A stretch of 64,000 nt of DNA, taken from contig NC_092320.1 of assembly GCF_036785885.1 (NCBI RefSeq), positions 12,897,557 through 12,961,556 on the forward strand, in the 5' to 3' direction. A model generated the notes under the pieces. The model did no database searches. It was given only the letters and a program-made list of their open reading frames with translations, and was not told where the DNA came from. The stretch's first letter is position 1; each line of letters opens with the position of its first letter. This document shows, one piece after another, positions 1 to 11,239 of the stretch. Source of the DNA: Coffea arabica (taxonomy: Eukaryota; Streptophyta; Magnoliopsida; Gentianales; Rubiaceae). The translations under genes were made by a program, and so were the position numbers.

Positions 1-2972
1 ACGAGTACGCAAATGATGAAATTAAAATAAAAGAAAAGAAATTAAATTATATACATATATAAGTGACCAAAGAAAAGGGGAATGCAACATAAAGGGTACG
101 GGAGACAAAAACTCGTGACTTAGTTTTCTTATACAAGGATTAATGGGGTATTTGAACTAAAAAGTTATAATCACCCATTTCCCATATTTGAAAATAATTA
201 TCCTAACATGAACAAGCAAATGAACTAGCTTAAATGAGATGTAATTCTAAATGACATGATTAGTACCTATAGAGGGTCAGGGATAATATAATAGGAAATA
301 TCATGCAAATGAGAAAAGATCCTAAAAATGAAAATATGCATGAAAATGTAGCACACAAAGATGAATCTAGCGCAAGATAACCTAAAGGGTCTAGCGTTGG
401 ACTAGCCCATTTCTAAAAATCCTTACTAGCATTGGACTAGCAAGTAAGTGGAGGGAGAAGCCACAACTAGCGTTGGACTAGTGTGGTGGCGTCATGCATT
501 AACAATTCATAGTGAAGCAAATAAAGCATAAATTAAAACAAATAAACACATAAGAGCACGTAACACATAACACGTAAGCATAATATCTAGATGCCAAAAT
601 CCTAAGAAAAGCGGATAAAACACATAACACATAAGTCACATAAACACGAAACCTATCTATTACATCGGGGAGCGCCTAACTACAATCTAGGAGGGAAAAA
701 TATAATAAAACAAATCTAATTATCCTATCTATTACATTTTTGAGGTATTTAAATGCCTCCCGAATCATTATAAAAATTAACTAAAACATATATAAGAAAA
801 TTTGAATGAATATTTAAATCAAATAAATAAAGCATATAAAAATATATAAACACATAGGAACACATAGGAGCACATAAGAGCACGTAATTGACATTGAAAT
901 AATAAAATAGGAGTACCTCCCGTTTGAAGTGGTGACTAAATGGAGTCAAATTATCCTATTTATACTCACAATGAACAAAAGAATCATGGCACCACTTTAA
1001 TTGAAAATAATAATAATGTTAAAATACTAAATTCACATTAACATGTCAAACGCAAGGAAATTTAAAAAACATCTAAAAATTGCAAGTTAAATATATTCAA
1101 AAGTAACATAATTAGCTATTAAAGAAAAGAAACAATCACAATAAAAAGAGTCAAAATTCATCAGGGACTGAATTGCAAAGATTGAAAAACTTTTGGGGAT
1201 AAAAATTATATTTTTCCAAAGTTCGGGGGTCAAAATCAAATAAAAGATAAAATTTAGGGACCAAAGTGAAATTAATTTAAGGACCTAGGCGAAAGAAATT
1301 TAAAATGTTCTGGGCCACAATGAAACTACTCCAAAGATCAGGAGCCAAAGTGCAAATCGTAACCAGATCTGGGCAAGAAAAAGGGCGTCGGGCCATTCTT
1401 TTTATTTTACTTGGGCCAACCTACCTAAGCCCAACTGAAAACCCAAGCTAAAACACACAGGCCAGCCCGTCTTTTTATCCCTCAAGCCCAGCCAAAAATT
1501 CATGGGCTCCAACCTCCGAACCCAACCGAAACCCAAAAGAAAAATCAACCAAAGCCCAGCCCCAAAATCTAACAAAACTAGCTCTTGGCCCAACCGAAAA
1601 ATAAACATTAGCCCAAACCCTTTTTTTTTTCTTTCTTTCTTTTCTTTTCTTTCTTCTTCCTCACCTTCTTCTTTCTCTCGTTTCTTCTTTCTTCTTCGGC
1701 CAGCCGAAGCTTCAGCTTCAGCTGGCGGCCATGGCGCTACCGCCGCCACCGCCTCCGGCGACTTCTCCGGTCGCCAAAATTTCTCAAAAGACACCTCCCC
1801 ACTCCATTTTTCGCGTAGAATCCAATTCCGGAGTTAGTTTTTACAAAAAAGGAAAGAAAAGTGGTCAAATGGCCAAAAAACAGTCCAGTTTTTATTTTTT
1901 TCAAACACTCAAATCTTCACCAAAAAAACATTAAATTTTTGCCAAAACACTCCTTACTACTTCTACAATACAACCATGATTTTAATTTGACAAGTAAACA
2001 ACAACAAAAGGATGCATTAAATCAAAACAGCCCCAAAAATGAAGAAAATTATTCTAATGCTTTTAAGGCTCAAAAACTCCCAAAATTTTTGATAACCAAG
2101 CATTTTCAGATCTTTGCTAGCTAATGGTCTTCCATTTAAGCAAAACATACACGCCAAATTCACTTCTTTGATTCATTTTTTCATTTAGACATTTTTTCAA
2201 ACATTTGGCATGCATTCACAGCACCGTTTCTTTTTTTTTTTCTAATTTTGTTCAGTGACCCATCCCAAAATTTCATCCATACAACACCAACAAAAATCAG
2301 CGAAAATAAGCAATAAAAGAAGGTAACCACACATACATTCAATCTAGTTAATTAAAAAAAGAAAGCTGGAAAAAAGGAAGATAAATACCTCAATGAAGAG
2401 TTTGGTCCCTTTGCCAAGATTTTTGATGAAATTGCCAAGCTCCAACCCAACCGATTGCTGCCTTGTTGTGTGCGAATGTGTTGGAAAAAATTTGGGAGAG
2501 AGGAGAGCCGAGGGAGAGAGGAGTTTTTCTCTTTTTCTCTTTTTTTTTTCTTCTTTTCGGTCCAGCCTAGAGAGAGAGCCGAGAACCTCCCTTCTTTTCT
2601 TGTCTGTTTTTTTTTTTTTTGTTCTGTGAGGGAGAGAGCCGAGAGAGAGCTGGGAGGAGGAAGAAAAGTGGAGTCTTGTGTGTAGGACTTTTTTTTTCTT
2701 TCAAATGATGGCTTCTGCGGATGAAAAGAAAGGTCCCTGGCAATTGAGTGTGAAATGGGTTAAATGTATTTGGTGGGGAAAAAAAATGATTAGGATGATT
2801 TGATTTTTTTTTTTGTTTTTTTTGTTTTTTTGTTGTTTTGTTGTTTTTTCTTTTCGTAAAGCAAACCTGCAAAAATGAGAAAATGCACATTAAAATGCAA
2901 GAAAATAAATAACTTATTAAATAGAAAAATCCTGAGAAAATATTAAAAATTGACAAAAATTTGGTGTCTACA
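1..2972 (-). mobile_element. 3' LTR (incomplete at window edge) of a Ty3-type LTR retrotransposon
   Basis: Position 1 aligns with 11767 and the match continues with few differences to 2972/14720, so this is one of two long terminal repeats. About 530 bp of this copy lies left of the window. The inner edge reads TGTCTACA on the plus strand, giving the canonical TG start on the minus strand. It is the 3' LTR because the decayed integrase and the primer-binding site show that the element reads on the minus strand. Visible differences from the other LTR are a few substitutions, T-run length changes and an indel of about 18 bp in a pyrimidine tract near 1640. Short ORFs here are low-complexity and are not genes. 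Confidence 0.9.
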
Positions 2973-2990
2973 GCTTGCCCCTCTTTGTCT
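2973..2990 (-). other. Polypurine tract of the retrotransposon
   Basis: On the minus strand the bases just before the 3' LTR read AAAGAGGGGCAAGC and then TGTAGACA, the LTR start. A purine-rich run here is where plus-strand DNA synthesis is primed in LTR retrotransposons. It independently supports the minus-strand orientation. Confidence 0.7.
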
Positions 2991-3359
2991 AGAGTTTCAA
3001 AGAAACTCAAGACAAAGACGTAAACACCAAATTGCTTACCTGTCTCTTGTAGCTGCACCTGAACTAAAATAAACAAGCCAACACTTGGCTGAAATTATTG
3101 GACAAAATGATGCAATAACATTGCAGAAAATGTGACCGAACCCATGTAGAGTTGCCTACGTATCCCACCATGGGAATCAGGTCAAACGTAGTTCGAATGC
3201 AAGTGAACCACAATGAAACAAGTGCATTGACCAACTGTGATCTTTGCAAAGTCGCAAAAGTCTGAACTCTCAGAACTTCTAAACATGAAACACAAAATGA
3301 ATGAGAAAGCACAATTATTAATCAAAACAGTCAAGAAAAGTAACTTGTCATAATTAGAA

Positions 3360-4116
3360 AAAGATGCGCGGAGGGACGCGATTACGCTCCAAGAAGGGGG
3401 ATAGAAAGGTGCGCGGCGGACGCTGAAACTCACCAACAGAAATTTAAATTGTCGAGAAGGGGGACAGAAGGGTGCGCGGTGGACGCTGAGACTCACCAAC
3501 AGGAAATTAAATTGATGCGCGGAGGGATTCGATTACGCTCCAACAGAAAATAAAATTGTGAAGAATGGGAGATAGAAGGGTGCGCGGTGGACGCTGAGAC
3601 TCACCAACAGGAAATTAAATTGATGCACGGAGGGACACGATTACGCTCCAACATAAAATTAAATTGTCAAGAATGGGAGATAGAAGGGTGCGCGGTGGAC
3701 GCTGAGACTCACCAACAGAAATTTAAATTGTCGAGAAGGGGGATAGAAGGGTGCGCGGTGGACGCTGAGACTCACCAACAGGAACTTAAATTGATGCGCG
3801 GAGGGACGCGATTACGCTCCAACAGAAAATTAAATTTGTCGAGAATGGGAGGTAGAAGGGTGCGCGGTGGACGCTGAGACTCACCAACAGAAATTTAAAT
3901 TGATACGCGGAGGGACGCGATTACGCTCCAACATAAAATTAAATTGTCAAGAATGGGAGATAGAAGGGTGCGCGGTGGACGCTGAGACTCACCAACAGGG
4001 AATTAAATTGATGCGCGGAGGGACGCGATTACGCTCCAACAATAATTTAAATTGTCGAGAAGGGGGATAGAAGGGTGCGCGGAGGACGCTGAGACTCACC
4101 AACAGGGAATTAAATT
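3360..4116. repeat. Tandem repeat array in the retrotransposon 3' UTR
   Basis: Two modules alternate. One reads roughly GCGCGGAGGGACGCGATTAC (starting near 3366, 3515, 3625, 3795, 3904 and 4012); the other roughly GGTGCGCGGTGGACGCTGAG (near 3408, 3470, 3580, 3688, 3750, 3858, 3967 and 4075). A pair makes a unit of about 108-112 bp, with some units missing one module. The modules are GC-rich in an AT-rich setting. Short ORFs here translate the repeat and are not genes. Confidence 0.9.
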
Positions 4117-5739
4117 GAATCTTCTTGATTGATATATTTTTTTTTAAAACAGATTGGTGGAATTGACCCGAGCCCAATTAAACACTGAAAGAAATGAAAA
4201 TGCAAGTTCAATACTATCAAACTGAAAGATTAAAATGCACGTTGCTCAAGTTGGTGGATTTGCAATCTTTTTTTTTTTTTTTTTTAGAAGAAATGAAAGA
4301 AACACACTTTTTTTTTTGGTTTTGTTTTTTTTTTTTCAAACTTTAGAAGAAATGAAAGAAACACACACTTTTTTTTTTGTTTTGTTTTTTTTGTTTTTTT
4401 TTGAAAAAAAAATCAAAAGTGACGAATTCTAAAACTTGAAGAATACCAAAGACAATTCTCCCTTCAAGAGATTCGAGAGGTACATACATATGTCACTGTC
4501 CTCTCGATTTTAAAAGACCCTTTTTTTTTTTACGAAGCCGATTTAAAATGCGTTACCAAAATTGAAGCTCATTCCTTTTGATATTTACCCCAGTGTAAAT
4601 CATGTTTAACGAAGGCTGCATTTTTCATGCTTTCGAAAAAGCAAAAAGAGCGATCATATGATACCAATACCATGTGATTGTGATTCCTTGTGCTCCTTTT
4701 GGCGCTGAGAACCATGCAAGCATGATTTTTTGATGTCAAAATTGATCCTCAAGAGTTGGGCTGCAACTTGTTTTGAATCTTCTCAATTTTCTAACATCAG
4801 TCAGCCATACCTCACTTTGTACCACAAATCAACTTTTCTAATGACCAGATTTGAATGAATGGCCAGTATCTCAAGTGTCGGCAACCCGCTTTTCATTCAT
4901 GATTCTCTTATGCTCCAAAATCTCACCTTGATGACCTTAACCTTTTAGATTTTCACAAAGGTCACACCTTGTTATTTTATTTTGTTTTCATTTTCTATTG
5001 TTTTTCATTTTTTCATTTTTTTTCTTTTTTTGTCCTTCTCTTTTTTCTTTTTCTTCTTTTTCTTTTTCTCTTCTTTTTTTTTTGTCTTTTTCTTTCTTCC
5101 ATTCTTTTGAAGACACCCTTTCAGGTTTTCACCTAATGAACAAATCTTTTTAATGACCTTTATCAACTCAGAAATGTATTTAAAGAAAGGATGGCATCAG
5201 CGCGACAACCCTTCCCATGTAAAAATGGTGAAGGTATATTGACATCATTTGCCATTTGATTAAGTGATTTTTATTAGAAATACCACTAAGGCGGAGGTCG
5301 AGACTTTATGATTTTTATGATGGGGTCATGTGGGGTGTAGAAAAAGTGTTAAGGTTTCAAAGAAAAATTTTCAAAGAGGTTTCAAAAACCCTAAGACCGC
5401 ACTTTATCAATATTTGCCCCAGTATGAGGGTATTAAGACCGAAAAAATTGCCCCAGTTTGGCTTTTGACTTCTTTTTTTCTTTTTCTCTCTTTTTTTTTC
5501 ATGACAAATAGGAGATAAAAATTTACCCCAGTATGGGGTTTGCAATCTTTAGGAGAGCTATCAAATGAAGGGTTAAATTATTCTGCAGGTTCAATGGGGA
5601 AAACTAGGGGTAAGATGTTCAAAGAGAAAAGAAGAAGGCTTGCCTTTGATCCGCCATAGATGGTATTTCAAAAAGAAAAATCACATAATCAGAGAAAGAA
5701 TTTATTACACATGTCTGAATTGATTGGCAGAGGAAAGAC

Positions 5740-6190
5740 CTGTCCATCCAGTTCTGTAAGAATGGACGTTCCTACGGATAGCACTCTTTGAACAATATAT
5801 GGCCATTGCCAAGTTGGAGCAAACTTTTCTTTAACCTCTTCTTGAATCGGAAGAATTTACTTCAAAACCATATCCCTCACTTCAAATAAGCGAGATTTGT
5901 CTTTCTTGTCATAACTAACGAACCATCCTTTGATGATAGCATTGTCCATGACAAACATTCAACTTCTTTTTCCTCAATCAGAGACAGCAACTCATTGTGC
6001 TCCTTAATCCATTTGATTTCTTCTGCCTGAGCCTTTGTCAAAATGTGCAAGGACGGGATCTCGGTTTTGGCATGTATTACCACTTCCATTTCAGCATAAG
6101 AGGGCAAGGTGTTGCCCCAACTTAGAAATGTAATCTCCAATGGAATGCTCCCAGAGTTCAATTGCAAAATTTGCAAAATCGAAGGAAGAA
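5740..6190 (-). pseudogene. Decayed integrase C-terminus of a Ty3-type pol gene
   Basis: Reading the minus strand, translated pieces match the typical end of Tat-type Ty3 polyproteins. An upstream piece resembles the 'P-F-A-L-W' segment, then comes a stretch with EIPSLHILTKAQAEEIKWI and LLSLIEEKEVECLSW (within 5877-6176). A further piece near 5740-5880 reads like VLKxILPIQEEVKEKFAPTW followed by ILTELDG. Stops and frame changes interrupt it and nothing upstream (reverse transcriptase, RNase H, protease) is recognisable. The family match is from my knowledge of these polyproteins, not a search. Confidence 0.65.
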
Positions 6191-6421
6191 CTCTCTTTTT
6201 TTTTCAACCCCCTTTTTTCTTTTCTCTCTTTTTTCTTCTTCTTTTTTTTTCTCCTTTTTTTTATTCTCTTCTTTTTTTTTTATTCCCTTCTTTTCTTTTC
6301 TCTTCTTTTTTCATTCCCCCTTTCTTTTCTTTTCTCTTTTATTTTATTCCCCCCTCGTTTTCTCTCTTTTTTTTTTCTTTTCGCTTTTCATTCCCCCTTT
6401 TTCTTTTCTCTTTTTTTTTCA
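6191..6421. repeat. Long polypyrimidine (T/C) tract
   Basis: About 230 bp is almost pure T with scattered C, with short CCCCC runs. On the retrotransposon's own sense strand this is polypurine. Similar shorter tracts lie near 5030-5100 and 4270-4400. Overlapping ORFs are low-complexity Phe/Ser/Leu strings and are not genes. Confidence 0.85.
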
Positions 6422-9224
6422 AGTTGGCTGCTAAAATATGTACTCCTTTTGAGCAAATAGCCGATCCTCCACTTTACAATGTAGCATTATTACTCCATTT
6501 TTATTCGTGATTAATCTCCAAATTTGCAAGTTTTGAATTGCACCTTTTCTTCGATCTCAACCAAAAACACCTGCATAAGGGGAATTTTTCAAAATGCTTG
6601 AATTTTTCAATTTTTTTTGTTTTTATTTTTTTGAGCAATGATGTAACAATTAAGATTCATGCAAAGTATTGACTTACCAAGATTTTAAAAAATATATACT
6701 TGATCTTGGACATACCCTACAAATGTATTATAAAATTTTGCCTCAATTTGAACTTATTTGGTGAAATCTCACAGGTATTACAAAAAAATTTGCCCGGATT
6801 TGGGCTTATTTTAGTTGCAAAATAATCACATACAATGTGAATAGAAACTACATTTTTCAAATAAAGAATTTAAATATCGTATCCAAACTCATGTAGAAGA
6901 TTCCATGATAAATCCCTCAAAATAAGACCAAATTGAAAAAGATCTCTTCCTTGTTTTGGGATTGGTGTTGAGGGAAAAGGATCACTTTTCTTATGAGCTC
7001 ATCTTTTAGGACCAATCAAATAGATATTATTCAGGATTTTGAGATGGCTCAGGGGAATGGTATGTCAGGATCTGTCCTTTTTTTTTTTGTGCCCAAATTG
7101 TATCCAACACATTCAATATCACATCTTAGTGAAAGCAAATAGCTTATCACTCTTATTTTTTTGAGAGAACTCAGTCAACATATAAGCTGTATAGGCTTGT
7201 AATATATGGGTAGAAACGATAGCTAAACATATGAAAACAGGTTATGACCTTATGATCATGAGTGATTGGTAGATTCCTTAAAGACAATATTTTTCACTTC
7301 AAATTGTCATGAAAGATAAGTCAGCAATGGACTTTATGAACTTATAATGTAGTTCAACAACGATAGCTAAAAAAAAAAACTTTCAAGGACAATGCACTTA
7401 AAATCGCATTTCTTCCCAAAAATTGCCCCAATTTCGGATTTGAAATCCGGAACCCCATTTTGACTCTCTCTTTCTTATCAATCCTCTTTTTTTCTTCAAC
7501 AATCACTAAGGGGAATGCAGCATTGGATGTCTTTGCATTTTCTTTCTTTCTTTTTTTTTCTTTCATCATTTTTTCATTTTTTTTTTTACCAATACTGAGA
7601 TCCTAAATACCAATGATAGAAATGAACTTCCTAATTTTTGGAGTATAGATAGCCCCTCTTTCTTTTTGATATTGAAGACCAAATATCAATGGTAGAGTCA
7701 AATTCCCCCAACTTGTAATTTTTCTCTTGCAAAAATTTTGAGCATCTTTGCCATTTTTTCAATTCTCAAATCTCCTTCCCCAGTGTGGGGGGTGCGATCA
7801 TAAGTGCTTTTGAAACGAACCACCAATTTAGGCTCAAACGAGGATGCAAAGAATGGATAGTGTTTGGATAGTAGAAACAACGGCCAAAGCATCATTCTTA
7901 TTTTTCATGACAACCAAAGTAAAGAATAGCCCGTTGAGAAAATCCATTTCCTTTTGACGTGTAAAATTATGATCACTAAGGCTCTTATTTGAAATGAAAT
8001 TGTACTTTTAAAAGATTCAAATGGGAGAACAATTGATAAAATCTGTATAGATATAGAAACGAAAAGCCTAAATTATCATTCCAAATTTTCAAAACAAATA
8101 AGAAATAATGGACATTTTTGCTTTCACTCAGATGTGAATTGAATCTGGTTAGACACAGTGAACATTTCACGGTAAAAATTATCTCACTTTGAAGCTAGTC
8201 AACCAAGGTGACTGACTTTGGAGGTTCAATAGAAGTGGACAAAAAATGAAAAAGAAAAGTGTCGGGGTTGATATTCTATGACAAACTATCAAATTTGAAT
8301 GACCCCTCTTTATTTTCGATTGCTCTCATTGAATAGTTTAGACCACAAATCTAGTGTATGCAAAGAATTTTGAGAATTGGACATACACTCATGAATTTCA
8401 AACAAGAGGTCAAAAAATTTCAATTTAGCCTTATTTCTTAGGATTCATCATGAAATCTCCCAATGAGCAAATAAAGAATGAGTATATACAAAACAATAGT
8501 TGTCTAAATAAAACTTTATTATTCAAATGTTTGAAAATTTCTCAAATGTAATACATGTGAGAAAAATAAAAATCTCTAAAGAATACACTTTCAAATATAT
8601 ACACACTTTCTCTTTCTATCTTTTGAGACAAAATGGATTAGAAACAATGAATCAAGAGATTTTTGAGATGCTTTACACTAGCATTTTCAAATGGATTTTT
8701 CATTCTTTTTTTTTTCATTTTTTTTTCGCATTGTAGGATCTGCCCAAGAATCGAGTAACATTTGTAATTTTTTCAAAATTTATTAGACCCAAAAATATTA
8801 TCAGATATAGGAAAAATATTTTTTTTTTACCTTGTTAAAACAACTTTTATAAATGCAGGGGAGGGGGAAAAATAAAAGCAAAATACCCAGAGTTAGTAAG
8901 CAAAACTGCAAAATCGGTATGCATGTCATATGGGAGAGCCCTTTTATGCCAAGGATTGGCCTAGCATGAAAATGCAATCCTCAAGGGTAGGCATCATACA
9001 ATACCTGATGAATCCGATCGACTTATTGAAATTCGAATAGAAGACAATTTTGAAAAATTTGGTTAATTGGAGTGAGAAGAGACATTTGTCCTGAAAAATG
9101 AGGACGAAGTCTGAATGGATTGCCTGCTTTGATCAACACATAAAATGATGTATAAAAGAGATTGCAATGTCTCGATTAATTTATACAGTGAACCTTAGAC
9201 TTAAACCCTAAAGGGAAAAAAACG

Positions 9225-9785
9225 GGTTAAATGAGTAGAATGAAATTAATGATTTATTCAAAATCGACCAAATTGCACTAAAAATAGGTAGACTGGTCAA
9301 CTGAATTGAATGAAATTGATGATCTCTTCAAAATCGATTCGATTGCCCTAAAAATGGGTAAATTGGCCAAATGAATGAAATAGAGTTAATGATTTATTAA
9401 AAAATGATTAAATTGAATGAATTGACAAAATGAATTGGATGAAATTGATGGTTTATTCAAAAAATTGATTGAATTGTCCTAAAAAGAATAACGAAATGGA
9501 TGGAATTGATGATTTATTCAAAATTGGCTAAATTATCCCACAAGTGAATGAACGGATCAAATAAATTGAATGAAATTGAAGGTTTATTCAAAAATTGGCT
9601 GGATCACCTTAAAAATGGGTAAATTGGTCAAATGAAATTAATGATTTATTTCAAAATTGACTAGACTGTCGTAAAGATGAATGACTGGATTGACAAAATG
9701 AATTGGATAAAATTGATGAATAAATCGGTCAAATGATTTGAATGGAATTAATGATTTATTCAAAAATCGATTGAATTGTCTACCC
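9225..9785. repeat. Degenerate tandem repeats with a unit of about 60-70 bp
   Basis: The phrase GAATGAAATTGATGATTTATTC with variants, followed by CAAAATTGA..AAATTG and AAAATGGGTAAATTGGTCAAATG, recurs about eight times with substitutions and small indels. The array lies toward the 5' half of the retrotransposon interior. I see no coding sense in it. Confidence 0.7.
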
Positions 9786-10631
9786 ATTGGTAGTTTCAAA
9801 AAATTCATTGTGATTTATTAGTCTATGAGCCTTCAAAAATCAAGATTTGGCCTTAACATACTTATCATCTCAACAATGAGGAATTTGTGAATTTCTTCAA
9901 TTTAATGTCCTTTACGCAAGGGATTTTACCAGCTTTGTCAAAATGGCCAAAAAATGATTATTAAAGGCTCATATTCTAATGTAAAAATTGTTCCATCATT
10001 CTCAATGTCGTCACACAGAAGAGATCGAATTCTACCTTACTTTGTGCACTACCCCTTTGGATGGTACAAAAAATATAAACGTGCAAGTCTCACTGGATTA
10101 CATATTCGAGACAAAAGGTGGCTTATTCCTACCGTGGGATTCCCTATGCGGCATTCCCTCTATGGTTAATGCATGATGACAATTTATCAAAGCGACTAAA
10201 TATGCAGTATACAAATGAAACATGACCTAAAAGAACCCCTTTTTGTATGCCGGGGTGAGCCTAAAATGAAATATATTCATGCTTTAAACGCGAAGCATTA
10301 AATTTAAACGTGTCATATCAAATAGGGTAGGCTCCTAGAGAGTACCATGCCAGGACTCTTATTTTCTAGGGGCTTATGAATGCAATGCAGACAAAAATCA
10401 AGAAAAGTTAGTTCAATCAGACAAATACATATAACACATTGTAGCAAAACAATACAAAGAGAGAAAGCAATAAAAGGAAAAGAGGGGTTGGATCCCTTCC
10501 CTCATGAATAGTATCTCTAATAGGGTATGGCAGACTCTACCTTAGGTAAACTATCATGGATGCATGAGGTATCAGCTCACTAATGCATTTAGACTCGATA
10601 GGTTTTAGGTCCCCGAGCCTTCAGACTTGAA

Positions 10632-10861
10632 AACCAAAGGTCATCAATCCCAAAGTTCTTTGTCGGTGGCTCGAGCGATTCCCCAAACACCGCTACGCAC
10701 ACATCGTGTCACGACTACGTGTTTGAGTGAATCTATCAAAATTCTCAACCTTCGACTAAAAGCTAAACGCCATCAACCCAAAGCTCAAAGCGGAAGATTG
10801 AGTGACCCCTCGGATCATGCTACGCACACATCGTGTCACGATCTCACGTCCAAGTGAGTCG
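10632..10861. repeat. Two-copy tandem duplication of about 125 bp
   Basis: The segment ending GCTACGCACACATCGTGTCACGA (10691 onward) recurs near 10818, and the sequence before each (CATCAA(T)CCCAAAG...) also aligns. It lies in the 5' untranslated part of the retrotransposon, just inside the primer-binding site. Confidence 0.65.
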
Positions 10862-11218
10862 CCTAATCCTAATAGGGTGGAGTGGCGTGACAAGCCACTA
10901 AAAGAAAAATAAATAAGGGATAAAAAAAATAATAAAAGCGTATCCACGTATGCAAATGCTTCGTTTGGAGGGAAGGAATCGAGAACCAACGTGAGGCTCT
11001 AGGGTAATATCCCCCACCCAAATGCAATGCAAAGTGCGGTACGAGCAAGTAAATAAATAAACCATTCATTAGATACACGAAAGACGAGGAACGAATACGA
11101 GTGTGAAACGCAAAACATCCTAAAAAAGAAAAATGCAACCTAAAACATCCAAATATGATAAATAAAAAGGATTAAGAAAAAGAAAAGACAACTAAACCAA
11201 ATGCTTGGACTCTCTAGG

Positions 11219-11236
11219 TCCCCAGTGGAGTCGCCA
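11219..11236 (-). other. Retrotransposon primer-binding site
   Basis: On the minus strand, three bases inside the 5' LTR edge, the sequence is TGGCGACTCCACTGGGGA. It starts with TGG, the complement of a tRNA CCA end, and has the usual 18-nt length. I do not assign the primer tRNA. It marks the right-hand LTR as the 5' LTR. Confidence 0.75.
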
Positions 11237-11239
11237 AGT

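Larger units (their letters stand above)
2973..11239 (-). mobile_element. Internal region of a non-autonomous Tat/Ogre-like LTR retrotransposon
   Basis: About 8.3 kb between the two LTRs. No frame holds a long gag-pol; the only recognisable coding trace is a decayed integrase C-terminus near 5740-6190 on the minus strand. The rest is AT-rich, with pyrimidine tracts near 5030-5100 and 6191-6421, tandem repeats at 3360-4116 and degenerate repeats at 9225-9785. Long LTRs, a long 3' untranslated region with tandem repeats, and the integrase tail type suggest the Tat/Ogre branch of Ty3 elements. Any movement would have needed proteins from a relative elsewhere. I place the lineage by inference and see no intact domain. 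Confidence 0.8.

Noticed and set aside
1402-1837. Overlapping ORFs of 111-130 codons on both strands in the LTR, repeated at 13168-13570
   Set aside because: They are Lys/Glu-rich or Ser/Phe-rich translations of a pyrimidine tract and part of the LTR; both LTRs share them and no family is recognisable.
3587-4070. Apparent repeat protein with DAETHQQ units
   Set aside because: It is just the tandem DNA repeat read in one frame; frame is lost where units change length and there is no supporting gene structure.
6109-6510. Phe/Ser-rich ORFs that look like hydrophobic membrane proteins
   Set aside because: Low-complexity translation of the T/C tract.
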